53,884 nucleotides of DNA, taken from assembly GCA_021773135.1 (NCBI GenBank), contig JAJFKP010000009.1, forward strand, positions 1 through 53,884. The letters are read 5' to 3'. The position numbers and the translations under genes are program-made. Positions 36,331 through 44,885 of the stretch are shown here, in pieces. The notes beneath the pieces were generated by a model. It was not told the DNA's origin, searched no databases, and saw only the letters and a list, made by a program, of their open reading frames with translations. How positions within the stretch are numbered: the first letter of the stretch is position 1; every line of letters starts with the position of its first letter. The stretch is from Woeseiaceae bacterium. Its GTDB lineage: Bacteria > Pseudomonadota > Gammaproteobacteria > Steroidobacterales > Woeseiaceae.

Positions 36331-37599
36331 ATGGCAATAGAATCAATCGCCGATGTTCTGAACAGAAGCTGCCACTGCATCAACGTCGATCCGCAAAAGT
36401 TGCGGAAGTCACTGGATGAGCGGTTCGGCGAACCTGGCTCTTATCGTCGTCTGCGCGAGACGCACCCCAATCTGCTTGCTGATTCTCCGGTTTTTGTTGG
36501 GCGCGAGCACATCGCAAAAATGCAGGACGTTATTGACGCCATCGAGCATGTGGTCACGCTCGAGGCATACCAAAAGCAGGTCCTTAAGTCGGCGCCAGAT
36601 ATTGCCGCGGTTGCAAACGGTCCGCATGGCGTGTTTTTTGGCTACGACTTTCACCTGACAAAGGAGGGTCCACGGCTAATAGAGATTAATACCAACGCCG
36701 GGGGCGCGCTGTTGCTGCAGCATGTTGCCGCAGCCCAGAAAGCGTGTTGCCGCGAAGTCGGTGATTTTTTCGTGGGTCCGCAGGGTCTCGATCACGTTGA
36801 AAAGGCGTTTGTCGACATGTTCCGTGAAGAACTGCGCGCGCAGAAGCCGACTGGCGAACTTCGATGTATCGCAATCGTGGATGAAGAGCCCCTGCAACAG
36901 TACCTGAGGCCTGAATTCGAATTGTTTCAACAAATGTTTGCTGGTCATGGGGTCGAGGCCATCATTGCGGACCCCGGCGACTTTGCTCTAAGTGACAACC
37001 AACTGCTTGCACAAGGTAAAACCGTGGACCTGGTTTATAATCGGCTGACTGATTTCTACCTGCAGTCGGAAGCTGTTGCTACTCTTCGCGTGGCTTTTGA
37101 AACTGGTGCTGCCGTATTTACGCCCAGCCCACGCACCCATGCACTATATGCAGATAAACGGAATCTTACTGTGTTTGGTGACAAAGACACTCTGCGGCAG
37201 ATGGGCGCATCCAGCGAGGCCGTCGAGACCCTGTCAAAGACTATCCCGCGCACGGTACTCGTGAATCACGACAATGCGGACGAACTCTGGTCCGGCAGGC
37301 GCCAGCTATTTTTCAAACCGGTGTGGGGGTTCGGCAGCCGCGGCACCTACAAGGGTGCCAAATTGACGAAAAAGACATGGTCGTCAATCCTGCAGTCGGA
37401 ATATGTCGCACAGGCGTTGATCGACCCCGGCGAGCGACTGCTGCTTGCAGATGGCGCTCATCGCTCGATGAAAGTCGACATCCGTTGTTACGCCTATCGG
37501 GGTGAAATGCAGCTGCTGGGCGCGCGCATGTATCGGGGGCAGACGACCAATTTTCGCACGGACGGAGGAGGCCTGGCCGCGGTGTTCACGACGCCCTGA
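36331..37599 (+). CDS. ATP-grasp-like protein, possibly circularly permuted
   Basis: A 422-residue cytoplasmic protein. FFGYDFHLTKEGPRLIEINTN followed by AGGALL (about residues 102-126) looks like the metal-binding Glu/Asn end of an ATP-grasp site, whereas QLFFKPVWGFGSRGTYKGAK (about 328-347) looks like the ATP-binding Lys and Gly-rich loop. The order is thus reversed relative to standard ATP-grasp enzymes, as in circularly permuted families such as glutathionylspermidine synthase. This reading is from motifs only. It is a single gene between the SnoaL-like gene and a 368-bp gene-free gap, with no coupled partner. The substrate is unknown. Confidence 0.6.
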   Translation: MAIESIADVLNRSCHCINVDPQKLRKSLDERFGEPGSYRRLRETHPNLLADSPVFVGREHIAKMQDVIDAIEHVVTLEAYQKQVLKSAPDIAAVANGPHGVFFGYDFHLTKEGPRLIEINTNAGGALLLQHVAAAQKACCREVGDFFVGPQGLDHVEKAFVDMFREELRAQKPTGELRCIAIVDEEPLQQYLRPEFELFQQMFAGHGVEAIIADPGDFALSDNQLLAQGKTVDLVYNRLTDFYLQSEAVATLRVAFETGAAVFTPSPRTHALYADKRNLTVFGDKDTLRQMGASSEAVETLSKTIPRTVLVNHDNADELWSGRRQLFFKPVWGFGSRGTYKGAKLTKKTWSSILQSEYVAQALIDPGERLLLADGAHRSMKVDIRCYAYRGEMQLLGARMYRGQTTNFRTDGGGLAAVFTTP

Positions 37600-37967
37600 G
37601 TCATCCGCGGCGCCGCGGTCACCAGCCGTGAGTTTCCCGCCCTTCAAGTAGTCCGATAGCACGGCGAGAAGTTACGCCCAAATGAGTCCAATTCAACGTC
37701 CCTACCCGTGTTTTACGGTCAGGCAATACTCGCAAGTCACGAAATGACGTCATTTCTGACTTATGCCGACCAATGAATGCTATGCGCCGGCGGGCTTTCG
37801 TCTAACCGAACAACAGCATTGCGCCCATTGCCCAATCGTCTGCGCGGGTGGAGTTTCTCAGAGCATTAAATCGATTCGACATGAGATGAGAACACGGCGC
37901 CAGCCAGGTTTGAGTCTGCTCCCCTGGCGGCAGCTATACGGGCCGGTCCGGTCAGCAAACTCTGCAG
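37600..37967. other. Gene-free gap with a 16-bp palindrome
   Basis: No credible gene. It contains the perfect palindrome GAAATGACGTCATTTC at 37741-37756 and a weaker inverted repeat GCCAGG/CCTGGC near 37900-37930. The convergent neighbours end at 37599 and 37967. Confidence 0.4.
37741..37756. promoter_or_regulatory. Perfect 16-bp palindrome, possible operator
   Basis: GAAATGACGTCATTTC reads the same on both strands. The TGACGTCA core resembles a dimeric regulator site. It lies between two convergent gene ends, not before a gene, so an operator role is uncertain. Confidence 0.25.
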
Positions 37968-38507
37968 CTAATTCCCTTTCGGTTTTCGTTGCCACACGTA
38001 CGATCTTCGTTCCTGCCAGCTTCCATCCGGCAGAATGTCGTAAGACGTGCCAACATTGCTGCTCGCATGATGCTCGGTTACGTGACCCACTTCGCGTAGG
38101 TTGCCGGCTGGACTGTAAAAGATCTGCTCAAGGCGATCTTTATTATCGCCATCCGGCGTGAGCGTCCCGGTACCGAATGTGCCGTCGGCGCCAAACTGCT
38201 GAACATAGGCGCTCTGATCTCCGGAATGCCAATACATTCGAAACTCCCACAACGTGCGAACCTCTTTTCCGTCGATCATGCCGTACAGCCGCCCTATAGC
38301 GCTTTGCCTACCTATGCCCCAATTCCACTCCATCACATACGTGTCGAACAGCTCACTGTCGCTTTGATAGGCTGAGTTATCGGCGGCCCAGATGCTGTCT
38401 CCGGGCGCCAGTCGCTCAAGATTCTCCTGGAACCAGTCGGGTGGCTCAGCCGAGACGTCAAGTGAAACGGATACAATGGCTAATGTGAGAACTCGTGAAA
38501 ACAACAT
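37968..38507 (-). CDS. Secreted hypothetical protein
   Basis: A 179-residue protein with a signal peptide (about residues 1-20: RVLTLAIVSVSLDVSA). The mature part is rich in aromatic and acidic residues, with repeated beta-like stretches (FDTYVMEWNWGIGRQ, VRTLWEFRMYWH, LEQIFYSPAGNLREVGHV), suggesting a small periplasmic or outer-membrane-associated beta protein. I do not recognise the family. AGGAAC is seen before the ATG. It is followed downstream by a gene-free gap and preceded by the GNAT gene on the same strand, 152 bp away. Confidence 0.65.
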   Translation of the reverse strand: MLFSRVLTLAIVSVSLDVSAEPPDWFQENLERLAPGDSIWAADNSAYQSDSELFDTYVMEWNWGIGRQSAIGRLYGMIDGKEVRTLWEFRMYWHSGDQSAYVQQFGADGTFGTGTLTPDGDNKDRLEQIFYSPAGNLREVGHVTEHHASSNVGTSYDILPDGSWQERRSYVWQRKPKGN

Positions 38508-38659
38508 TTGTAGTTCCTGGTTTTTTTGTCGATATTGATTTCGACCGAAGTTGGCCTGGAAAAGTTGCGCCCTATGAAATATAGCCGGCCATCAGCGTTC
38601 GGTCACCGGCCACACTAATTACACCGCGCCACCCGATGAGCATCCAATAGATCAGATTA

Positions 38660-39091
38660 TCAATCTTCGAGGTCCCATTCATAGAGCAGAAACTGTTGCG
38701 CAGCTTCGACCTCCGCAATCGAGCCGAAACAGGCCTGGGCGGCATGATTATCGATATCCGTCCCCAGCCATGCAAAACCGCAATTTCTGTTTTCGGCTGC
38801 ATCCAGTAGCGCTTTGACCAGGGCTCGGCCGATGCCATTTTTTCTGTAGGGTGGCGCGACACCGACTTCATTGATCCACAGCTGCGGCTGCTTGTCCGGG
38901 TGGAAGTATTCGACTGCGGACGCCATGCCAATGACGCTATCGCCAACCACGGCTATAAACATGATATGTCGCGCGTCTTCAAGAAAAGCGTGCAGCTGAG
39001 CGACATCAATCGGGTTGTCAAAAACCTCCGGCTTCACGCGCTCCAGTAGTCGGGCGTTTTCTGCCGTCAGGAGCTGAATGTCGTATTCCAT
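38660..39091 (-). CDS. GNAT-family N-acetyltransferase
   Basis: A 143-residue acetyl-CoA-dependent acyltransferase of the GNAT fold. Motif A is clear as INEVGVAPPYRKNGIGRALVKALLDAA (R-x-x-G-x-G/A acetyl-CoA loop, about residues 73-99). The following LGTDIDNHAAQACF is motif B with N..A..CF. The arrangement is similar to AAC(6')-type and related small-molecule acetyltransferases, but the substrate is not readable. No signal peptide. It is a stand-alone gene. Confidence 0.85.
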   Translation of the reverse strand: MEYDIQLLTAENARLLERVKPEVFDNPIDVAQLHAFLEDARHIMFIAVVGDSVIGMASAVEYFHPDKQPQLWINEVGVAPPYRKNGIGRALVKALLDAAENRNCGFAWLGTDIDNHAAQACFGSIAEVEAAQQFLLYEWDLED

Positions 39092-39193
39092 CGAAGAAGA
39101 TATCCGGACTATTGTTGTTCAGTCGAAATCGGCCCGCTGTTTTCGCCCGCCTTCATGCCTCGGCATGGCGACGTGATTTTTTTACTCACGGCA

Positions 39194-39670
39194 TTATTGA
39201 AATTTGATCGTTTCCACGACGAACGTCAATTCCTGACCCATTAAATTGGCAGTAATTTGCCAACAACCTGCATCCGGAAAGTGGATACCCGTTAGCATTA
39301 TCGGCGCCCCCAACGAAGATCCAAGCGCATTCGTCGGCCGGTCGACAATAACCCCGTGCGGGCCTCCGTGCAGGCTGTCTACCTTGACTGTAAGGTCAGA
39401 CTCCTGGCCTGGCTCAGAACCAATACTCCACCAAGAAACCTTACCAGTTATTCGGGCCCCGGGCTTGGTGGTGGACCAGATACCATCTTCAGGCAAGATT
39501 GTGGCCAGTGACTCACTGCCGTACCAGGTTGACACCTGCGGCCACGGCTCTGCAAAAACCCTGTCAGAGCCGAGTGTCACGGGACACGTCACTTCGGGTT
39601 GCGCACCAATGTATTGCGAAAAGACGGCAAAACCGAGTGCAATAAAAGGCGCTATGACCGTACGTTTCAC
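39194..39670 (-). CDS. Secreted hypothetical protein
   Basis: A protein of about 158 residues. I chose the GTG at 39670, which begins VKRTVIAPFIALGFAVFSQ and gives a normal signal peptide ending near IGA; a GTG at 39727 would add 19 residues. The mature part has paired Cys (VTCPVTLG and DAGCWQITANL) and beta-rich segments, ending GQELTFVVETIKFQ. The IHFPDAGCWQIT ending resembles small secreted Ig- or beta-sandwich-like proteins, but I cannot name the family. It is a single gene. Confidence 0.6.
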   Translation of the reverse strand: MKRTVIAPFIALGFAVFSQYIGAQPEVTCPVTLGSDRVFAEPWPQVSTWYGSESLATILPEDGIWSTTKPGARITGKVSWWSIGSEPGQESDLTVKVDSLHGGPHGVIVDRPTNALGSSLGAPIMLTGIHFPDAGCWQITANLMGQELTFVVETIKFQ

Positions 39671-39808
39671 GACGGCACCTGCAGCTGAAGACCTGCTCAA
39701 TGCACTATTATAGGCGACCAATTTCACGTGCTGCGCCGTTCGTCGACATCCGCTAATAGATTATTGCGTGATAACCGGCGTCAGTGACGATCACAGACCG
39801 TATGTCCG

Positions 39809-40126
39809 TCACAAATTCGGATCAGGATCCCGCGTGTTTTCGTTGCCGTCAATGACGAAGATTCGGGCTTCAGACGACGCATGACGGAAAGCCCGCGCAT
39901 CCACGTAGTCAGGATCTTCGTACCAGTCAAGGATGGCCTGCCGTGACGGAAACTCAAGAATGACCATTCGGTCGTTGTACTTTTCACCTTCGACAGTAAG
40001 GATATCGCCTCCGCGCGCGAGAAATTTGCCGCCATATTTTCTGACGATGGGCGGTGTCCGATCCGTATATTTTCGGTACGTATCGTGGTCAGATATCGAC
40101 ATCATGGAAACAACGTATGCAGTCAT
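39809..40126 (-). CDS. DUF1330-family protein
   Basis: A 105-residue dimeric alpha+beta barrel-type protein (DUF1330). It has YVVSMMSISDHDTYRKYTDRTPPIVRKYGGKFLARGGD at the N-terminal side and VILEFPSRQAILDWYEDPDYVDARAFR, the family's usual FPS...W..dpdY motif. Function in the family is largely unknown. It is a single gene followed upstream by the 731-bp gene-free region. Confidence 0.88.
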   Translation of the reverse strand: MTAYVVSMMSISDHDTYRKYTDRTPPIVRKYGGKFLARGGDILTVEGEKYNDRMVILEFPSRQAILDWYEDPDYVDARAFRHASSEARIFVIDGNENTRDPDPNL

Positions 40127-40857
40127 CGACGTTACTCACTAAGTTCGCAAAAAAACCAGAATAAACCAACGGCAGTAGCATTTCGTTCGCTGAAAACCGG
40201 TCATAGTAATTCTACTCGATTGGTCGCGTGTAAAGTTGATTTGCCAATCCGGATGCAGGTTTGCTCGGCGTCATCCCGGAACAATGGTAAAACTGTCGTT
40301 TCAACACTCTGTGTTAACTGGTTTTCGGCCGGCAGCGATCTGAAGGCTGGAATGGAAGACTGGCAGTCGAAACGTCGACGTTACTCAACGGGCAAGGTCA
40401 CAATTTTAGCAGCCGGAAGGCATCGATCTACAGAAAGTGGATGGCAACCTGATGAACGCATCATCCATCTTGACAGCGCTGAAAAAATTCGACCCAACGT
40501 GGAAGCTGAAAGCTTATTGGATAAGCGCGGTTTCCCCTCCATCACGTTGGCGAATGTACGCCATGAATTTGATCGCTGTGTCCGCAAAATGGCGCCGAAC
40601 CGCTCACGGATTAAGAGGCGCTGTATCGAATGACCAGAACTGGCCTGGCAAGGGTCACGGGCGGCTCTGTCAACGACAGGGACTGCTCTGGCAGGATATT
40701 TCGCGTAACGGATTCGAACCTTGCGGTTCTCCGGCCTGCCGAAGATGCTGCTCGCAATCAATCCATTAACAAAACGCCGGCGGATTGCTCCATCGGCGTC
40801 TCTGCTAATCGTCTCGAAAATCTGCTCTATATTGTGAATTTCACTCGCGAATCACAC
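40127..40857. other. 731-bp region without a credible gene
   Basis: Open frames exist in several phases (for example 40085-40633 and 40381-40761), but none has convincing composition, a ribosome-binding site or a recognisable domain. The sequence around 40705-40730 resembles the T-arm of a tRNA on the minus strand (AAGGTTCGAATCC), but no complete cloverleaf can be drawn. It could be a decayed gene or an insertion remnant. Confidence 0.4.
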
Positions 40858-43311
40858 TTAGTTTGCGCCAAAGTTGTAGCGAAACTGAGCGCCCCACATT
40901 CTCGGTGCACCAACGTGGACGATGGTAATCCCCGGCGCGGAATTTCTGAGCGGATTGAGCGTATTTGCTGTGAATGCAGGCTCGTTGTTTTCCTTGTACG
41001 GGAAAATTGTATTCGCCGTGCCACCTGCCCAGCCGTTGCCAGACCGAACGTATTCCTCATCAAAGCAGTTGCTGCAAAACAGTGAAACTTCGTAATCGCC
41101 ATTCTCCGAGATCCACTTGATTCGGGCATTGGCCAGGCCGTAATCAGGGATATACAAAGTCGTGCTGTCCTGCGGTGATGTAGCGTGCTCATCGGTGAAC
41201 GCATAATCGAGGCTGGTAACGATGCTTGCGCCACTGGACAGTTCCGAGGTTAATCGTAAACCGGTGTTCCAGCTTAAATCCGGCGCTGCACTAAACGGGG
41301 ACGCAGTCGTAACACCGGCAGACGGGTTTGTTATCTGGTCCCATTTGGCATCCAGTATGCCGACGCCGATATTCCAGACCAGGTTGTCGGTCAAGGCCGC
41401 CATGCCATCGAATTCCCAGCCGGTAATTTTACCGTCGCCGACATTTGTCGTACATCGATTGTTGCAAATCGGCGATGTTGTCACGGTGATCTGCTTATCC
41501 TGGTAGTCCATGCTGAACGCAGTAAGATTTGCCCTTACACGACCGCCAAATAATGTCGTTCGCACTCCGATCTCACTGCTATCGAGCTGTTCTTCCTCAA
41601 ATGGCGTGTTGATGTCCTGCACGCTGTCGTTCGTGCCACCGGCTTTGTAGCCGCTGGAGAACGAGCCATAGAACATCACGTCATCATTGGCACGATACTC
41701 AAGTGCAATACGAGGTGTAACTGCATCGAAGGTGTCACCGCCGGAGACACCGGCATTGGAAATACACGACCCCTGCACTGATGGATCGCAGGTACCGCCT
41801 TCGTACGTCGGCGCAACCAGGTCGGCCAGACCCAGGTCATCGGCCAGCCGGTCGAGGCGCTCATCCCACATCGCAACCTGGCTGACGGAGTAGTTCTTGT
41901 CGTCTTCCGTATAGCGCACGCCAAGTGTGAGCGAAAAGGCATCTGTAAATGCGTACGTTCCCTGTGCGAATATGCCGAGACTGTCCGTTTCCTGCAGCGC
42001 CGTGTCATTCAGCATCAACGCCCCGTAACGGGCGGTCGACCTGCCATCCCGATCTGCGAATTCGTTTACACCGTTCTCCTCGCTGGAGAAATACACTCCG
42101 GCAACCCAATTGAGGCGATCGTCCATGTGTAATCCATTGAATTGAAATTCCTGCGACCAGAAATCGACAGTCGTTTCGGCGTAGTCATCGAAAAACGTTG
42201 TCGCGTGCGCCACATCGTCAGGATCGCGAAACGCCGTGGAGTCCATCTTCCTGTAACCCGTTATAGATCGCAGCGATGTTTGGTCGCTGATCTCGTAACT
42301 GAAGTCCAGCGACAGTCCCGTGCTCTCGTTATCGGTGAAAGGTATGAGGCCGGTGCCGGCAACCTCGTACAGGCTGTTCGGAATCTCCGCCGCGTACTCC
42401 ATTGCGGTACCGCCCCACTGGTTGTTCCACGCCGCTATTGAGCTGGAACTGGGACTCGCCGGATTCGGTGGCCCGCCCGGATTCGGCAGATCGGTGGTGG
42501 TATTGAAGTTGTAGTAATCAATCAGCTTTACTGCGCCGTTGTTGTCGGAGGACACCGAAAAATCGGCGCGCACATCAACGGTTAGCCGGTCTGAGGGTTG
42601 GTACCGGAGTTGCGCCTGGAAAGCACGTGCGTCCTGATTTCCAAGATCGACGTTATCCGCCAGTCGTTTCACGTAGCCGTCGCGTTCCATGCTGGCGGCC
42701 GATACACGCACAGCCGTCGTTTCAGAAAGCACCGCGTTGAAGGCACCCTTGACGTTAATTCGTTCGTAATCGCCGATCGTCACATCAACGTAACCATGGT
42801 TGCCGTCCAGATCCGGTTTTTTCGTGATGTAGCGAACGGCACCGCCCGTACTGTTCTTGCCAAAGAGCGTCCCCTGTGGCCCGCGCAACACCTCTACCCG
42901 TTCGGTGTCCACGAATTGCAGGAAGCCTACCTGCGGTCGGCCATAGTAGACATCGTCAATGTAGATTGCGACGCCGGGATCGAGGACCGGGCTGATGCGT
43001 GCTTCGTTGACGCCACGGATGGAAAACTGCGCAACTTCCGAACCACGTCCGGTTCCGGAACTGACCATTGCATTTGGCACGAAATCCATCATGTTGACAG
43101 GATCACTGATGCCAAGCTCGTCAAGTCGTTCCGGCGAGAACGCGGTAATCGATACCGGCGTATCCTGAATACTCTGCTCACGGCGTTGCGCAGTCACGAT
43201 GATTTCTGCCAGCGCGTCGGCGCCGTCTTGCTGCGCACCTGCCGGCGATACGAACAGCATCGAAACGCCGAGTGTGCCTGTGAGCATTACTGTCATTGGT
43301 TTTGGATTCAT
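40858..43311 (-). CDS. TonB-dependent outer-membrane receptor
   Basis: An 817-residue outer-membrane transporter with a signal peptide (about residues 1-26, ending AGA). A TonB-box-like and plug start follows (EIIVTAQRREQSIQDTPVSITAF), then the plug with GPQGTLFGKNSTGGAVRYITKKP, then a 22-strand barrel. The shape is that of the large sphingomonad/gammaproteobacterial group of receptors for plant- or algal-derived and other large substrates; the ligand is unknown. The nearest neighbours are an SGNH hydrolase and two DUF6152 proteins. A seven-base G-tract sits in the ribosome-binding region. Confidence 0.94.
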   Translation of the reverse strand: MNPKPMTVMLTGTLGVSMLFVSPAGAQQDGADALAEIIVTAQRREQSIQDTPVSITAFSPERLDELGISDPVNMMDFVPNAMVSSGTGRGSEVAQFSIRGVNEARISPVLDPGVAIYIDDVYYGRPQVGFLQFVDTERVEVLRGPQGTLFGKNSTGGAVRYITKKPDLDGNHGYVDVTIGDYERINVKGAFNAVLSETTAVRVSAASMERDGYVKRLADNVDLGNQDARAFQAQLRYQPSDRLTVDVRADFSVSSDNNGAVKLIDYYNFNTTTDLPNPGGPPNPASPSSSSIAAWNNQWGGTAMEYAAEIPNSLYEVAGTGLIPFTDNESTGLSLDFSYEISDQTSLRSITGYRKMDSTAFRDPDDVAHATTFFDDYAETTVDFWSQEFQFNGLHMDDRLNWVAGVYFSSEENGVNEFADRDGRSTARYGALMLNDTALQETDSLGIFAQGTYAFTDAFSLTLGVRYTEDDKNYSVSQVAMWDERLDRLADDLGLADLVAPTYEGGTCDPSVQGSCISNAGVSGGDTFDAVTPRIALEYRANDDVMFYGSFSSGYKAGGTNDSVQDINTPFEEEQLDSSEIGVRTTLFGGRVRANLTAFSMDYQDKQITVTTSPICNNRCTTNVGDGKITGWEFDGMAALTDNLVWNIGVGILDAKWDQITNPSAGVTTASPFSAAPDLSWNTGLRLTSELSSGASIVTSLDYAFTDEHATSPQDSTTLYIPDYGLANARIKWISENGDYEVSLFCSNCFDEEYVRSGNGWAGGTANTIFPYKENNEPAFTANTLNPLRNSAPGITIVHVGAPRMWGAQFRYNFGAN

Positions 43312-43701
43312 GCATTCCCCCCCATGTTAAAACACTTCGATTGTTGTTCTCGATGAGGCAATCAGGTTGTTCTTGCCAAGCGTCATCGAGCTACCCGTGT
43401 CAGCCTACATGGCGGCTGAACGTACACGCCAGTGTTGTTGCGCCATGCGGAATCAGAACGGTCGGACGCCAAATCCTATTAAAAACAGATGTTTACAGTG
43501 CCGGCGTTCTGAGTCGTTGCATTATGTGCAACAAATCATCGCATTGGCAACTGCGGCTTCGCGGCTGACGTACGGCCGCGAGTGACGATGTCGGTCGGTG
43601 CAGTCCACGGCATCTGCGAAAAGAACGCTTTACCGGCATAGTTGATTGGTCTTATTGTGGCATTGCCTGGAACACGATCTGCAAGCAGAAGGAAAACTAT
43701 C
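43312..43701. other. Divergent intergenic region with inverted repeat
   Basis: A region of 390 bp between the TonB receptor and the SGNH hydrolase. No gene is seen. GTTGCA (43516-43521) and TGCAAC (43527-43532) form an inverted repeat with a 5-base spacer that could be an operator for either gene. Confidence 0.4.
43317..43323 (-). promoter_or_regulatory. Homopolymeric G7 tract at the ribosome-binding site of the TonB receptor
   Basis: On the transcript seven G residues lie 6-12 bases before the ATG at 43311 and act as the Shine-Dalgarno region. They are directly preceded by another ATG. With seven G the upstream ATG opens a tiny frame ending at TGA across the real start; with eight G it would be in frame with the receptor. 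Confidence 0.45.
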
Positions 43702-44604
43702 TTGCCAAATAAGCTCTCGAAAATATTTTCCAGTCTCAGCATATTTGCTGTGATTATTGTATCAAGCGCTCTTGCTGACGATACCCTGGAGGAGTTTTCG
43801 AAATTCCAGAACGCGGCCTCGGACAGTTACGCGGTCGACCCGGAATCTGTTGCGGCGTTCTACCAGCGATCCTATGCCTTCTGGATTCAGAATGCGGTCG
43901 ACTACAACGCTAATCCAGACAGGTATAGCAACGTCATTGCAACCTATCATCGCAACCAGGATAAGTTCCGGCGGGACCGGAAGATCGATCTGGATCGATA
44001 TGAAGACACGATTGAGCGGTTTCGTCGCTTCGACAGTCGCAATACCTTACCGAAGAAGCCGGTGTTATTTGTCGGCAGCTCGAGCATCGTATTCTGGGAG
44101 ACTGCATTGGCGTTTCAGCACGTCCCGGTGATTAATCGCGGATTCGGCGGTGCCAGCCTGCCCGAAGTACTGCACTATTATGACGATGTCATCAGGAAAC
44201 ACTCGCCTGCAGTGGTCGTTGTTTACTGTGATATCGATGTAGAAAACGGTAAGTCGCCTGAATTTTCGGTCAACGCGTTCAAAGACCTGTTTGGCCGCAT
44301 CCACACAGATTTTCCCGCAACACAAATCATTTTCCTCGCGATGAAGCCCACCTTGATCGATGACGTATTGGGGAAAAATGTCAGACGTAACAAGAAAATT
44401 ACAAACCAGATGCTCGCTGAGTACAGCTCAACGCAGGACAACCTGCATTTCGTTGATATCAGCACAGTAATGTATGCCGATGAAACAAGGCTCAGGGCTG
44501 AGATTTTCCTCCCCGATGGCATGCATTTGAATTCTCTCGGGTATGATCTCTGGAACCCGATTGTCGGCAAAAAGATTCAGCAGCTAGGGTCCTGGAACGA
44601 CTGA
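43702..44604 (+). CDS. Exported SGNH/GDSL-type hydrolase
   Basis: A protein of about 300 residues starting at TTG 43702 (PNKLSKIFSSLSIFAVIIVSSALA as signal peptide) with AAGGA eight bases upstream; a TTG at 43642 is also in frame. After a charged helical stretch (about residues 25-115) comes the SGNH fold: VLFVGSSSIVFWE (nucleophile Ser), VINRGFGGASL (Gly block), VVYCDIDVENG (probably the Asn block) and FLPDGMHLNSLGYDLW (Asp and His). It is an esterase or deacetylase acting in the periplasm or outside. Its place beside a TonB receptor suggests work on an imported ester or acetylated glycan, by inference. Confidence 0.83.
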   Translation: MPNKLSKIFSSLSIFAVIIVSSALADDTLEEFSKFQNAASDSYAVDPESVAAFYQRSYAFWIQNAVDYNANPDRYSNVIATYHRNQDKFRRDRKIDLDRYEDTIERFRRFDSRNTLPKKPVLFVGSSSIVFWETALAFQHVPVINRGFGGASLPEVLHYYDDVIRKHSPAVVVVYCDIDVENGKSPEFSVNAFKDLFGRIHTDFPATQIIFLAMKPTLIDDVLGKNVRRNKKITNQMLAEYSSTQDNLHFVDISTVMYADETRLRAEIFLPDGMHLNSLGYDLWNPIVGKKIQQLGSWND

Positions 44605-44690
44605 CAAGATCGCTTTTTCGGGAAGCAGATTGTGAAAGGTGCAGCAACGGCTCCAGGGCACGCAGTTTCAGTCTGGCTGATCCTGATAGC

Positions 44691-44705
44691 GGAGCGTTTC
44701 GCTCC
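44691..44705 (+). other. Short perfect hairpin before the DUF6152 pair
   Basis: GGAGCG and CGCTCC form a 6-bp stem with a TTT loop in the 281-bp gap between 44604 and 44886. There is no T-run after it, so it is not a clear terminator. The rest of the gap shows no gene. Confidence 0.3.
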
Positions 44706-44885
44706 TCGTAAACACTGCAGAACCGCAGACTGAATTTATGGCAATCTCTGGATCATATCGAGAGAAAGCTGGGCATTCTTGATAGCCCATGCCGATTTGC
44801 CACTTGCGACCCGCCGGACGTTGCCAATACGGACAGGTTTGTCGCTGATCGAAGCCGGCAAAGAATTAACAGGGGAATTCGAATT

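Noticed and set aside
37763-38161. Plus-strand frame of 132 codons overlapping a secreted-protein gene
   Set aside because: Cys/Arg-rich with no family; the minus-strand gene has a proper signal peptide and ribosome-binding site.
40700-40735. Possible tRNA on the minus strand because of AAGGTTCGAATCC
   Set aside because: Only a T-arm-like piece is visible; no anticodon arm, D-arm or acceptor stem can be paired.
40381-40761. Minus-strand frame of 126 codons in the gap before the TonB receptor
   Set aside because: Arg-rich, no ribosome-binding site and no domain; likely random open frame.
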